DNA from: Acarospora socialis
Lineage: Eukaryota > Ascomycota > Lecanoromycetes > Acarosporales > Acarosporaceae
Direction: 5' to 3'
DNA: 64,000 nucleotides
NCBI GenBank assembly: GCA_025617375.2
Contig: JAMYGW020000004.1
Coordinates: 1,302,001-1,366,000 of the forward strand
Part shown: one piece after another, positions 10,920 through 23,159 of the stretch
Layout: every line of letters starts with the position of its first letter
How positions within the stretch are numbered: position 1 is the stretch's first letter
Position numbers and translations under genes: made by a program
Notes under the pieces: generated by a model
What the model saw: only the letters and a program-made list of their open reading frames with translations
The model's database searches: none
What the model was told of the DNA's origin: nothing

Positions 10920-11673
10920 TGCTTTCCAATTAGAAGTTCTTTGCGGAGAGTGTATATAGACTAGGTCGTAATGAATGCTAATAAATAGATCTGATCCTGG
11001 AGCACTCCATACATTGAGAACACCAACTGAAGGGATTTGCATGACAGTTATTCTGTATCAGAGCTAACCGCTGTGACGGCCAATACTGCATGGATAAAAA
11101 AGGAGGTGCTACAAGGAAACGTTAGGGCTATCTACTATTCCCTTGAAACGTCTCTCGCAACCTAATCTCACCTGCTTGGGCCTAAAACGCAGCAGGATAT
11201 TAGTACCATTCAGACTGAAAGAATCCTATTGGAACGATTCAACTACGCATACTAAATGTCGCCCACAAAACGTCCAGCACTAGAGGGAGATTACCGGGGA
11301 CAATTGCTGAGCAGCATCAATGGAGCAACGTTACACTGACGAGTTCAGCGGACGGAGCACTCCAAGGAAAGAACCGGACCTATTTTAGGAAGAGTTATGT
11401 ATTGATCCAAAAGTGGTGCGATGACTTATGGAGGTCTCCTTAGCAGTCTGTTATTGATTATGAGGGTATAAGTTTGACCATAGTGTGCATAGGGCCTGAG
11501 GAATACTTCGTATGTATGTTGTCTTTGATGAGGAGCGATACCGGCATTCATTTACGACCTGGAATCATAGATTAGAGAGCAGTATGCTTGTGGTGGATGG
11601 TTGTGACGTGTTCATCTATTGGGTTCGTAGTCGAATGCTGGCTCCATGCGTATCACAAAGACGTCTAAATACC
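10920..11673. other. Intergenic between MBL and FRS2 genes
   Basis: Convergent 3' flanks. No gene is supported. The right part carries repeat copy B. Confidence 0.5.
11380..11600 (+). repeat. Dispersed repeat (copy B)
   Basis: This is a diverged relative of the repeat in the kinase intron (reverse strand of 7972-8185). Shared blocks in the same order include TATGGAGGTCTCC, TTTGAC, TGCATAGGG and GGCATTCATTTA. No open frame of note and no clear ends; class unknown. Confidence 0.45.
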
Positions 11674-13593
11674 TTAATCCCTCTCTAACCGCACCGCCGG
11701 ATTACTCTCTATGAAATTTAAATCCACCCGGTGACCGAGTAACTCTCGGATGTTCCGCACTTGATATCTAGTCGTAGCACCCGTCAGCGGGATTCGCCAA
11801 TCACGGAAAAAATACCAACAAGACGGCGGCGGAAAGACGAGAGAACTTACTTAATCATGGTCGGCCTTTCAAGACTCAGGCCGAAGCCATAAACTCTCAT
11901 GTCTTTCGGCAGGCCCGTTGCCTCCAAAACCTCCGACCGGAACATCCCACTGTTTCCAATTTCCACCCACTTGTCCAACCCGTCATGAAAGCCGAAAATC
12001 TCCATACTCGGCTCCGTGTACGGATTATACGCGGGTTTGAAGCGCAGCTTATGAATGCCCATCTTGGCGAAGAAGACTTCCATGAAGCCGATGAGGCCGC
12101 CGAGGGTGAGGCCAAAGTCGGCGATGACGCCTTCGACCTGGTGGAACTCGGCCAGGTGTGTGGCGTCGACGGTCTCATTGCGGAAGACGCGGTCGATGGA
12201 GAAGTAGCGTGCGGGGCGCGGGTTCGCGGCCAGGCGGTGCAGCATGTAGGTGGAAATGGCGGTAGTGTGGGTGCGCAGGACGAGGCGTAAGGATTCGGAG
12301 TCTTTGAAGGGGTAGCGGTAGCCGATGGAGCCGTATTTGCCGCTTTCGTGCACTTGTTTGACGTTCGTCCAGTATTGGGCGTAGTCGAGGGATTGTGAGT
12401 TTTTTTGGTGTTGGGTGAGGAGGGTGGGTGTGCGGTTCGGGAGGTGGGATGGTGGATCGGGGTCGGGGCGAGGTGGGTCGGCTTGAGGTGGGTCGGAGAT
12501 GTAGAATGTGTCTTGAAGATCGCGCGCAGGGTGTTGTTGAGGGACGAAGAGGGCGTCGAAGTTCCAGAAGCCGGTTTCGACGTAACTAAGTACTCGTCAA
12601 TGATAGGAGTGGAAGGCGGCTCGAGGCAGGCTTACCGATTTGTGGGCATCTCTTCGAAACCCATCTCAAAGAAGATCTGCCGGAATTCGTGCCGGACTTT
12701 GTTTACTATAATAACAGCTTTTAGTATAGCGATCATACTGCCTCATTGGGGAAGTTTACATGGGTGTAGGGCTCCGCTGGGAGTAATGGCGCCCTTAGCT
12801 TTGAAGTTATACGGTTTCAGGTGTACATTTTTCCATGATCCACTGCGGCATCGTCAGCATTTAGATCGTCGGACTTGGCTGCATTCAAACCGTACCTTGC
12901 GAGCATGTCTGCCGTCAAGTCTGTCTCTTCTTTGACAAACTCTCGAGAGTATCTTGGTCCTTTGGAGATCTCGAAGCTAATCACTTTCTGCATGTTGATG
13001 AGTTTCCGTTTCCGTAATTCGAGGATGACCTTCTGATCTGGATGGGTTCTAGTGTCACTTATAGTCTGTAGCTGCTCGCGCGTGGTGTCGTTAATTGACT
13101 TGGTCTTCAAGAATATATCGTCAGTCCAAGGAGCATCCTATTCCTGACAAGACTATGCATACATTCGCCCTTAGCAGGTCCTTGTCCTTTTTTATCCAAC
13201 CTTCTTTGAACGCTTTCCCCTGCCCAACCTTGGCGCTCTCCTTGCCAACGATGCTCTGGAGTCATCGTCAGCGGGGAAGCACCAATATCTCCATGCTAAT
13301 TATGACCACTATACAGGCAAGTCCGCAATCTTTAAACCTTCCACTGCCCGAACCACAGCTTCAAACACTTTGGCCTCATGACTGCCGTGTGCCACGATAC
13401 TCTCGGCCTCTTCCGTCAAAACAGCTTCTTCTCTGTCAATTGTATTATAGCTCACCATCTCCCGAGAGGAGAGTCGGTCGAGCGCGCTTTTGAGTGTTGA
13501 TGAAGGTATGGAAGAAAAGGCATCGGCGCTCAGTATTGGCCCTTCAGTTCTAGACAGAGCATCTAGGACTTCTGTTGTAAGGTCGCCCGCCAT
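11674..13593 (-). CDS. FRS2: Phenylalanyl-tRNA synthetase alpha subunit, cytosolic
   Basis: Seven exons (13593-13315, 13255-13163, 13104-12896, 12842-12760, 12705-12636, 12585-11851, 11767-11674) join in frame to 520 aa, the usual size for the eukaryotic alpha subunit. The N-terminal helical region includes [16 protein letters not shown]. The class II catalytic core shows motif 2 ([23 protein letters not shown]) and motif 3 ([15 protein letters not shown]), then the typical end [13 protein letters not shown]. It charges tRNA-Phe as part of an alpha2-beta2 enzyme; the beta subunit is not in the window. There is no targeting peptide. It is divergent from the GH47 gene with 326 bp between starts. 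Identification is secure; the small exons in the 5' half rest on splice signals and frame. Confidence 0.93.
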
Positions 13594-13919
13594 AGCTATT
13601 ATTGTAGGGCTTGCTGTGCAGTTCTTCGAGCTTCGGCGACCTCGCTGAGGTTACTGGAAGCTATTCTGAAGCTGTGACGGTGTCGTTGTGGAGACTCATT
13701 GAACTTATTTTTGGTCGCGGAAGCCCTTCACTAGTTCGGTAACTTCCGATGTAACGGATATGTAATTCGTGTCCACTGTGCTCGAGCGCTGCTTACATGC
13801 AGTGAGCTGGCTTGGAACCTATCTATCACATTCCCGAGTCGAGGACACATCGGACCGGCATCGCATAGACCCAGAGTTTAGTGAGCACATATGCCTCCCT
13901 GTATTCATACCTGGCGGTA
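13594..13919. promoter_or_regulatory. Divergent promoter, FRS2 / GH47 gene
   Basis: 326 bp separate the two divergent start codons. I looked for a Gcn4/CpcA site because FRS2 encodes a tRNA synthetase. Only a near match (AGACTCA instead of TGACTCA) is seen, which I do not accept. Confidence 0.4.
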
Positions 13920-16900
13920 ATGCACTCGAGATGCCTTCCTCGGCAAAAGGTTCTACGTACAGCAGTACCTCGAGCTTCAAGTCGTATATGGCAACTATGG
14001 ATACTCGTCCTGTCCTTATGGCTTCTTTGTGTTCGTGGCATGACCGATAGGCAAATCAAGGGCTTGAGGCGAGTAAACGCTTAACAACATCTCTCCTAGG
14101 CCCAAGTCTCTAACACCTTACCCCAAAGATCGGAGACAAGAGAGATATTCTATCATGGCTACGACAACTACATGAAACATGCGTTTCCCGAAGATGAGCT
14201 CCGACCCATCTCATGCAGACCGCTTTTCCGGGATACAAGCAATCCGGCGCATTTTGAGCTCAACGATGTGCTTGGCAACTACTCTTTGACTCTTATAGAT
14301 AGCCTGTCAACGCTCGCAATCTTAGCATCATCGCCACAAAACCCAAAACGCAGAAACAAGGCACTTGACGACTTCCAGAATGGCGTAGCTTCTCTGGTGG
14401 AGCAGTATGGGGATGGCACCGACCAACGTGGTGGACAAGGGCTCCGAGCCAGAGGGTTTGATACCGATAGCAAGGTTCAGGTCTTCGAAACCGTTATTCG
14501 CGGTCTAGGAGGCTTACTCAGCGCCCATTTGTTTGCTGTGGGCGATCTGCCGATACGTGGATACGATCCGCCAAGCGAGGAAAGACTTGCTGCCAAAGCA
14601 TGGCACAAAGGCAGGGGGCGTAATACTTTGCGGGGAATAAGATGGCGCAGAGGCTTTACGTATGACGGGCAACTGCTACGACTTGCCCATGACCTTGGTC
14701 GGCGCTTGCTTCCAGCATTCTACTCGCCCACCGGTCTCCCATATCCAAGGGTGAACCTGAGGCACGGCATCCCTTTCTACCCGAACTCGCCTTTCAACCA
14801 TGATGCCGAGAACGGACAGTGTGGGACAACCCAACAGCCCTCAGGAGAGATTACTGAGACCTGTAGTGCTGGTGCCGGTAGCCTCGTGCTCGAGTTAACC
14901 ACCCTCAGCAGGCTTACAGGTGATCATCGCTTTGAGGAAGCCGCCAAACGCGCATTCTGGGCAATATGGAACCGACGCAGCAGCGTGGGCCTCATAGGTT
15001 CTGGCGTAGATGCCGAAAGCGGCTTATGGGTTGGTCCATATACTGGGGTACGTGGATTTCAATCCCTTAGGCCCTTGTTGAGATGCTTTGCTGACATGCT
15101 TGGGTTGCCAAGATCGGAGCCGGTATTGACAGCTTTTTCGAGTACGCGCTGAAGTCTCATGTCCTCCTTTCTGGCCTTGCTGCTCCGAACGCAACAGTGT
15201 CAAGTCCCCCGCACTCAGGCAGAGATCCGAACAGTCTCTTCGAACCCTTAAGGGAAGAAGATCACTCGGCCGAAGCTTTCTTACATACCTGGCAGGAAGC
15301 ACACTCGGCTATTAAGCGTCACGTGTATCGGGGTCCAGTCTACCAACATCCCCACTACATTCAGGCTGATGTCTTTACCGGAGCTGTACGGGCACTCTGG
15401 ATGGATAGCTTAAGCGCATACTACCCTGGACTACTTACACTCGCTGGCGAGATCGAAGAGGCCATCGAGACCCACCTCTTCACCACGGCGCTATGGTCCC
15501 GATACTCGGCTTTGCCTGAGCGATGGTCCACCGCAACTGGGAGCGTTGAAGGTGGCCTTGGATGGTGGGGAGGTCGGCCAGAGTTCATCGAATCTACCTA
15601 TTATCTGTACCGAGCAACGCAAGATCCGTGGTACCTGCATGTTGGGGAAATGGTGCTTCGAGATATAAAGAGAAGATGCTGGACCAGATGCGGCTGGGCT
15701 GGGTTGCAAGACGTCCGAACAGGGGAGCATAACGATCGCATGGAAAGCTTTTTTCTCGGTGAAACCGCGACATACATGTTCCTTCTTTTTGACCCGGCGC
15801 ATCCTCTAAATTCGCTGGATGCTCCATTTGTATTCACCACCGAAGGCCATCCACTTATTATACCACGATCGGCTCATTCCGGCAACCTCGTGAAGAATTC
15901 AGCGCTCACAACCAATCCAGTCAACGCTGCGGTATGTCCACGAGCTCCGAGTCGTGTTCCTTTCAGTGTGTCAGCAACCGCTGCAAGAAGGGACATTTTC
16001 CATGCAGCGAGCCTGGCCAGACTTCATCTCCTGCCGACTACCGAGACGATTGAGTCTCCCCTTGTGGAGTTCTCGACTGATCACCCAAGCATATCATTAT
16101 CTGACGTTCAATCTCCATCCAACTATACCTATTTTCCCTGGACATTGCCACCTGAACTGATTCCGTATAATGCTACATCTTCCAGAATAATAACTAGACC
16201 TACGTTTGACCTCACATTTCCACTTTTGCCGAATATGGTTCTAGGTCCAGGTACGCTTCAACGAGTGAGGGACGGTATAATGATCAATTCAATGGGAGGA
16301 CTACGGCTTGGTATGATACAGGACGCGCCATCCATCGGCGACAATCAGGGACTTGTGAACCTGTACAGAATCCAAGCGATCAACAACATCGCACTTGGCA
16401 AGGACGAGAAGATTTTCCTTGGTAGAGATGTCGTTGCTGATTTTGTCAGTCCGCTCGATCCAAACTTCAGCCGTGTTAGAGACACAACAATGTTGGATAT
16501 CGTTGTTGATATGGAGGACTCTGGGAATTTATCACACGAACTTAAGGGAGATTCCATAACTAATGTCACTGGTCCAACTGTGACGCCTTCAGTCGGTGCC
16601 CCACTCAGCACTCCTGGCGCTGCCAATATGCGTGTTGCATTCAACTCACTTATTGATCATGTCTCCTCAATCCTTCGAGACCATGCATCTGCCAGACTTC
16701 CCAGAGGTAATCGTGTTTATATTCCGGCTATTGCGCCTACAGGCAACGGAGCGGCTCCCATTCCAGATTTTGAAGAAGCCCCTAGTCCAGATCCGTCTGG
16801 TGGTGCCAAAGGATTCCTCCTTTGGCAATCTATCTACTTTGCTGGTGAAAACTGCGACAGAAGGCTGTCTCCCTCGGTGCCAAACAGATATCAAGTTATT

Positions 16901-17227
16901 GTCATGAAGAGGGGAGGCTGTAGCTTTTCTCAGAAGCTTCAGAACATCCCAAGCTTTGCACCGTCGCCTACCTCTCTACAGCTGGTCATAGTGGTTTCAT
17001 ATGGCGACGATGGCGGCACACCTACGGGATGGTTGATACGACCACTCCTCGATCAGGTACAAACCACCCTTGGAGGGCTGCCACGGCATAACCCTATTCC
17101 TATGGTCATGGTCGGTGGCGGCGAACAAACTTACAATGCTTTACAACACGCGTTTGGGGTTGGCGTCAAAAGGAGATACTCTATGCAAGCACAAGGCATA
17201 CCGATCAGTAACTTGATTATCGTCTAA
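13920..17227 (+). CDS. EDEM/Htm1-like alpha-mannosidase (GH47) with PA domain
   Basis: Exons 13920-14072, 14136-15047 and 15113-17227 give 1059 aa. A hydrophobic N-terminal segment (WILVLSLWLLCV, residues about 38-49) is a signal peptide or anchor into the ER. The GH47 domain follows: EIFYHGYDNYMKHAFPEDELRP, LIDSLSTLAIL, VFETVIRGLGGLLSAHL, and the hallmark TTEGHPL of the EDEM branch near its end. A protease-associated (PA) domain lies in the last third (KRGGCSFSQKLQN). EDEM/Htm1 proteins trim mannose from misfolded glycoproteins and mark them for ER-associated degradation; in yeast Htm1 acts with a PDI. The 3' end lies 72 bp from the convergent permease gene. The first intron uses a CGGAG acceptor chosen for frame and homology. 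The N-terminus before the hydrophobic segment is longer than usual. Confidence 0.88.
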
Positions 17228-17299
17228 GCAAACATCTAAATTAATTTGGAAACCATTGCAACTCTATATATCCAAGATCATGCCCTGCTGGTGTATGGC

Positions 17300-19008
17300 T
17301 CATACATTCTCTGCCTTCTCAGTCCCGTTCATCACATCAATTTCCACGCCCTGAATTTCCAAAAGCGGTGGACCCTTGTACCCTCGTTTTCCTACCCAGA
17401 GCCACCAAGCCGCCACAAAGATTGTCAGACCACCAGTGATGAGACATGCATAGTTCATACTAAGAGCGCTCACAGGCAATGAGAATGGAAAGGAATAAAT
17501 CACGATGAATACCACCATGTAGCTGCAGGCTATTCCGTGCACGATATATCCAAGCAAGCCTCGCATCCAGAACGGACCGGGTGTGACGTTGGCACGACGG
17601 GATAACATATGTGGTAAAATGGCGGCCAGATAAGAGCAGGTTGAAAGGATCACGAAAGATCCTACGAAGGCGTTGAATGCTGTTGACGAGCCCACGTATA
17701 GGCAACCTAGCAAGGTGACGATAACGCCGCATACTAGAGTGGCGTTGAAGGGGTTCCTCCAGGTCGTGCTGACTCGGCCCACGGTCCGACTGAACGGCGT
17801 CGCCCCGTCCCGAGCGAGACTCCACAGCAGTCGACCCGTGGTAATGTAGGTGCCAACGATGGCGCAGATAAGAGGGAGCTGGAGGGCGACTAGCAGACCA
17901 ACTGTTCCCGCTGCCGAGCCGGTAGCCTGGTGGTAGATCACTGCTAGCGGAAAAGTGGCAGATGCAGACGATAGGGCGCTGAGATCTGATATGGAGTAGA
18001 ACATGGCAATCAGATAGAAAAAAGTCGTAAAAGATCCTATGATCATCTGCATTCCAATGGCTTTCGGCACGTTAATCTCAGGTCGGGGGATCTCCTCGGC
18101 AAGGTGCGACACGATGTCAGGCGTCCCGATGGCATATGCACCGTTTAGCATACCCATCAGGTAGATGAAAACTTTGCTCGAGTATCCTATATCCGCCGAC
18201 CAGTCTTTCCACACAAACTCACTGCTTGCATAGCCGCTTCCGCCGCTCGTGCCGGGCATCACCGCGCACACTATGATGGTGATCAGAACACCCGCGATGA
18301 CTAAGACCACGGCAGCGTTGTTGATGGCAGGCAGGGCTCGGTTGGCAAAAAGGACAGTACAGCAGCAGCACCACGTCACAATAAGGTAGCCGACAAAAAC
18401 GTGCCACCTTTGCGGCGCGAAGTCAGGATGGTACATTGCGTACATCTGAGTCCCCACATTGGCAGTTATGTTAGATGCCGTGGCCGTTCCACATATCCAG
18501 GCAAAAAGGTTCCAGTAGCCGGCGAAGAAACCTATGATACGGCCATAACTTGGGCCCGCTGTGATCGAGGCAAAATGGTATACGCCTCCTGATGAGGGGA
18601 TTGCTGAGGCGAGCTCCGCAATGGATGCTCCTATGAACCAATAAAAGACATTGACCGTGATGCTATGGTCACAAGAATCAGCTCATAGAGTACGCTGCTA
18701 TACCTGAGGGTCGATTTCGCTCACAACTCGTATAGGACGTATGCTGGCCCGCCATTGAAGATTGCTACAGCCTGCATCCTATTAGGTCTTTCCTCTTGAG
18801 AAATATATGAAGGCCTACTAACGATAGTACCGCCGGCTGCAGTCCAGGCGTTCCCAGTAACTACACCTACAGCACAGATGCTCAGAAGACTGAAGTTCCT
18901 GTCGAGCTCCTGAACGTGCCCCGATGCATTGATTAACACTGGTGTGGCCGATTGTTTCTCGGTAGTCGAGCCTGTGTTCTCTCTCTGACTAGAAATAACC
19001 TGTGGCAT
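17300..19008 (-). CDS. APC-superfamily amino acid/choline/GABA-type permease
   Basis: Exons 19008-18823, 18771-18725 and 18662-17300 give 531 aa, normal for the family. About 12 hydrophobic segments are spread from residue 40 on. Typical features are FSLLSICAVGVVTGNAW at the first helix, FNGGPAYVLYEF, IGASIAELASAIPSSGGVYH, and AEEIPRPEINVPKAIG in the middle, as in the fungal GABA/choline permease group. It should carry an amino acid, choline or polyamine-like compound across the plasma membrane; the substrate cannot be read from sequence. The 47-nt second exon is supported by frame and the conserved FNGG motif. It is divergent from the dehydrogenase/deacetylase fusion gene, with 421 bp shared upstream, so the two may be co-regulated. 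Confidence 0.88.
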
Positions 19009-19429
19009 TGTAACAACCTGTGCCAGAGAGCGTCATGCGTATAAAACTTGGGCAAGTTCCACTGTTTATATGTGCATCCCCACAGGCCTAGACGCTGCTG
19101 GTGGTGCTGACATGCATGAGATGGAGGACGAACCCCGATACACCTGGTGGGGTTATCATCATGAGTGGCTGCAGAACCTTGTACATGATGCAGCATCCTC
19201 CTATCTGTCGTGGAGCACTCCTTTGCATCAAAAGCAATTACTAGAGAGATCGTAAGGCAAGCTTCCAATGCCATATGGATGATTCGAAAAACAAATACTA
19301 CCTGAACCCTTGTATGCACCCTGCTTAAGCGTTCTGACTGCTCTTGTGCTAAGCCACACTGGCATCCATTACACTCCGGATCATATTTGGGCAACCAAGT
19401 TCTGAACGATTTTCATATCCTTAGAGACC
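19009..19429. promoter_or_regulatory. Divergent promoter, permease / SDR-deacetylase
   Basis: 421 bp lie between the divergent start codons at 19008 (minus) and 19430 (plus). No specific operator is recognised. The layout would allow joint control of transport and metabolism genes. Confidence 0.4.
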
Positions 19430-21508
19430 ATGTCCTTCCTTGGGCTTGAAAGGTATCATGTTTTCGTCACAGGCGCTCAGGGAGGGATTGGAAGCGAAGT
19501 CGTACAGGAGTTCCTCCGTAAGACTTCAACCCACATTCATAACATGATCTGTATTTTTCATCTGTTTTGTTATATTCACTCACCTCATCGATCATTTAAG
19601 GGCAAGGATGCAACGTCACTGCACATGACATCCGCCCCATTCAATTGCCGGCCACACCATCGCTATTTACAGTTCAAGGCAACATCTCCGACGAGAGCTC
19701 CGTGGAAGCATGCATGACCAGCGCCAGAGAGCACCATGGCCCAATCCACATCCTCATTGTCAATGCTGGGATCACGGATGAGAGCCACTCATATCCGATC
19801 TGGGAGATACCCCTGCCGTTATGGCAAAAGACCTACGAGAACAACATCCAGGGCACGTTCCTGACAATCAAACACTTCCTCCGCTCGGCTCAGATCTCGC
19901 AGCAGCAGTGTGGTAACGAGCTCGACAACCTTGCAATTGTCGTGACGGGCAGTGAGACGGGCAAGTTCGGTCAAGCCGGGCATACGGAGTACGCCTCTGG
20001 CAAAGCAGGTTTGCAGTATGGGCTCGTTCGGGGTGTTAAAAACGAAATCGTGAGGTTGAATAGCAAGGCTAGGATCAACGCTGTGGCTCCCGGTTGGGTG
20101 GACACGCCGTTGATAAAAGGGAGACTGGATGATCCGGGGGAGCTCTGGGCAGAGGCCCAGGCTACGTCCGTCATGGCCCTCCAGCTGGAGATATCCGACT
20201 TGACTGATCGCGTGCTAGTGTGCCGTTGAAGAAAATCGCCCAGCCGCAAGATGTCGCCCGAGCGATGGCGTTTTTGGCTTCGCACCGGGCTGCGGGACAT
20301 ATCTCGGGCGAGTGCATCAGCGTCGATGGAGGTATGGAGGGCCGCCTTCTCTGGAGAGAGTCTGAAATCATGAATAAGCACGACAAGTCTGCGGAGACAG
20401 GAATGGTGGTCAACAATAATCAGACCATACAGTCGGGGATCCCTCCAACGATGCCAAAACCCCCTAGACGAAGGGTTCAGATCGCCCTATCTGTCGACTT
20501 TGACGCAGTCTCTGCTTGGTTAGGCACAGGAGGTCACCCAGATAACACCATGGCTGATTACTCTGCGGGTATATTCGCCGGCAGGGTTGGCGTGCCACGG
20601 CTGGTTCGATTGTTCCAGAAGCTTGGTATAGCAGACAAAATGACATGGTTTGTGCCAGGCCATTCGATGGAAAGTTTCCCGGCCGAGATGAAGCAGATCT
20701 TGGATACCGGATGTGAGATTGGTATCCATGGTTATTCACACGAGGTAAGCTGTTGGAAGGGAGATACCGTCACATCTCGAGGTTATGGATTGAATTTGAG
20801 CCTGATATGAAACAGGGCGCCGATCAGCTTACTGAAGATCAAGAAAGGGACGTCCTAACCAAATGTATCGATTTGACAACAAAAGTTACGGGGAAGAGGC
20901 CTGTTGGCTATCGCGCTCCACTATATCGTATCCGTGAATCAACATACGCGCTCCTCGAAGAACAAGGCTTCTTATATGGTATGAACCATGTCACCTTTTC
21001 CTCCTTCTGTTGCAAGAACGCGCTAACCAACACAATAGATTCTTCCTTGACCCACCATGACTCCCAACCATTCTTCGTCCCCCGGGATCCCCCCATCCAG
21101 CCTATTGACTTTGGACAGCCAGCTTCTCACTGGATGCATCCCCTGGCCCGATCTGGACCCACGTCTTCTCTAGTCGGTATTCCCTGCAATTGGTACATGG
21201 AAGACGCAACGCCACTCCAGTACTATCCGCACACGCTCAATTCGCACGGGTACGTCGATGTCCGGAACATCGAACAGATGTGGAAGGATCGTTTCATGTG
21301 GTTATGGGAAAACCCCACGTCTGAGAATGCAGGTGACTTCCTGTTTCCCATCGTTCTTCATCCGGACACAAGCGGAATGCCACACGTTATCGGAATGGTA
21401 GAGAGATTCCTGCGATGGCTTCAAGGCTTCGGTGAGAGTGTCGAGTTCTGTCGCTATGAAGACATTGCAAAGGCCTGGAAGGAGGCACAGTGTGACGACG
21501 AGCACTGA
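19430..21508 (+). CDS. Fused short-chain dehydrogenase and polysaccharide deacetylase
   Basis: Exons 19430-19517, 19601-20165, 20219-20744, 20816-20978 and 21039-21508 give 603 aa in one frame. Residues 1-262 are a complete SDR: cofactor motif TGAQGGIG (14-21), NAGI, Ser in VVTGSETG, YASGK active site, and the usual end SVDGGMEGRLLW. After a 40-residue polar linker, residues 303-603 are a NodB-type polysaccharide deacetylase of the fungal PuuE/HpPgdA-like kind: SVDFDA, the metal motif HGYSHE, RAPLYRIRES, SLTHHDSQPFF, and HPDTSGMPH. There is no stop, and no intron or start is needed between them. The two activities together suggest oxidation plus hydrolysis or deacetylation of a small cyclic amide or sugar; that is inference. 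No signal peptide is seen. A second gene starting at the ATG at 20371 would need the SDR to read through. Confidence 0.82.
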
Positions 21509-22378
21509 GAATTGTATAGACTCGTAGTGATGTTCAAAGCAAGATGATTATCCCCTTGAGGATACTGTGACAAAGTCCCATAGACAGCAAGTGTACGTAG
21601 TCACTTCAGAGCCATGCATGTGCACAGGCAGACTGTGGAGCCAACCATCGCTCACGAATGCGTTGGTGACTCCAAAGTGTCGACGGGTGGGTCCCAACCT
21701 ATAACCAAAGTCTTGGACGATAACACATCTGTGTGTGTCGAGACAAGGGAGGTAGCCAAGGAAGCTGGAGACTCTGGCAATGATAAAAACTGTCCATTGT
21801 CTGGATGTGAGAATAAAGTTATTCTTTCGGTCGACCTGATATGCTTTCAATGAAATCCATACTCATACGGAGCAGAGATGATCTGCCCTTATACGGGTAG
21901 GTGACACGAATTCCTGGTTGCATGAGAAGCTCTCCCACCAAACAAAGCAACGGCCGATCATTCGATGATGATTCGCCTCACAACATGCAGCCCCGTCGAA
22001 ATTCTAGGGTGAACACATCGAGAGGCATGACAGCTCACAAACCTTGATCGTTCTATTTGTGTAAATGGAAAGGTCTATATGTATTCCCATTATTGGCAAC
22101 CTCATACATTCAAATTTCCTTGTACTGTGTAGAGCATTTCGGTATCCCACGCTTTATCCCCATTTTCGGCACCCTAACGCAACGCCTGTTAATCAGCCAC
22201 TAAAGTCACTAAAGTAAACAACCCGCGCAGGGTTCCTCAACTTTCCACGGAAATTCTTGGCGCATCAACGTGGATGTGCTGTCATCTCACCGTATGATTG
22301 ATTGATCAGATAACCAATCCTTTATCAATCTTCCCTTGCCTTTCATCTCTTCCTCCTCTCTTCTCCTTCTTTTTCACT
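21509..22378. other. Intergenic
   Basis: 870 bp with no supported gene. The last part, pyrimidine-rich before 22379, looks like the APRT promoter and leader. Confidence 0.5.
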
Positions 22379-23159
22379 ATGAAACCCTCAACCTCCTCTC
22401 ATCCCACATCTCACACACCAGATGCCACCACTCACGCCTCCCAAAACCCCCGACTCTCCCCCTCCACCTCCGCCGGCTCCTCCGAACTCGCCAATCTTAA
22501 GATAAGACTCCACGCCGCCGTCCGACAGTTTCCGGACTTCCCCTCGCCAGGTATCCTCTTCGAAGATATTCTTCCCATCTTCGCCGACCCGCAACTACAC
22601 GAGGCCCTCATTCGGGCATTGGAGCTGCATGTTCTAAACACGTACGGGGAGAGCCAGAAGCCCGACGTCATCGTCGGACTGGATGCTCGTGGCTTTCTCT
22701 TCGGTCCGAGTCTTGCACTGAGGCTCGGTGCGGGTTTCGTACCGGTGAGAAAACAAGGAAAGCTTCCGGGTCCGACCGAGACGGCTGGTTTCCGGAAGGA
22801 ATATGGCGAGGACTTTTTTCAGATACAGAAGGATGGCATCAAGTCAGGTCAGAGGGTGGTCGTTGTTGATGATATTATCGCAACTGGTACGTCGCAGTCG
22901 AGCTCATTTCTACCAAGTCAATTCGTTTCGAAGTAGCAAGCGTGGGCGGGTCACGCCAAATGACAACCTCACATTCGCTGACATCGACTTTTTAGGTGGT
23001 TCTGCGTCCGCGGCTGGATCGCTCGTCGAAAAGCTTGGAGGTCAATTACTAGGCTACATCTTCATCCTGGAACTGGACTTTCTGAAAGGGCGTGAGAAGT
23101 TGCAAGCTCCTGTCTACACCCTATTGTCCAGTCAAGAGAACCCTTCGACACCTCCATAG
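22379..23159 (+). CDS. APT1: Adenine phosphoribosyltransferase
   Basis: Exons 22379-22886 and 22996-23159 give 223 aa. The enzyme makes AMP from adenine and PRPP in purine salvage, in the cytosol. After a Ser/Thr/Pro-rich head of about 40 residues comes the conserved [16 protein letters not shown], then [12 protein letters not shown], the loop [11 protein letters not shown], and the PRPP-binding motif [18 protein letters not shown], which is split by the 109-bp intron exactly at the ATGG junction. The start is the ATG that follows a stretch of T/C-rich leader. The head is longer than in yeast or bacterial enzymes and may be disordered. Confidence 0.93.

Noticed and set aside
13647-13719. Candidate Gcn4/CpcA site near FRS2 (AGACTCA)
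   Set aside because: One mismatch in a 7-bp site is expected by chance; not accepted.
19070-19394. Short frames in the permease/SDR divergent interval
   Set aside because: They fall in a promoter region, have no family and would overlap both leaders.
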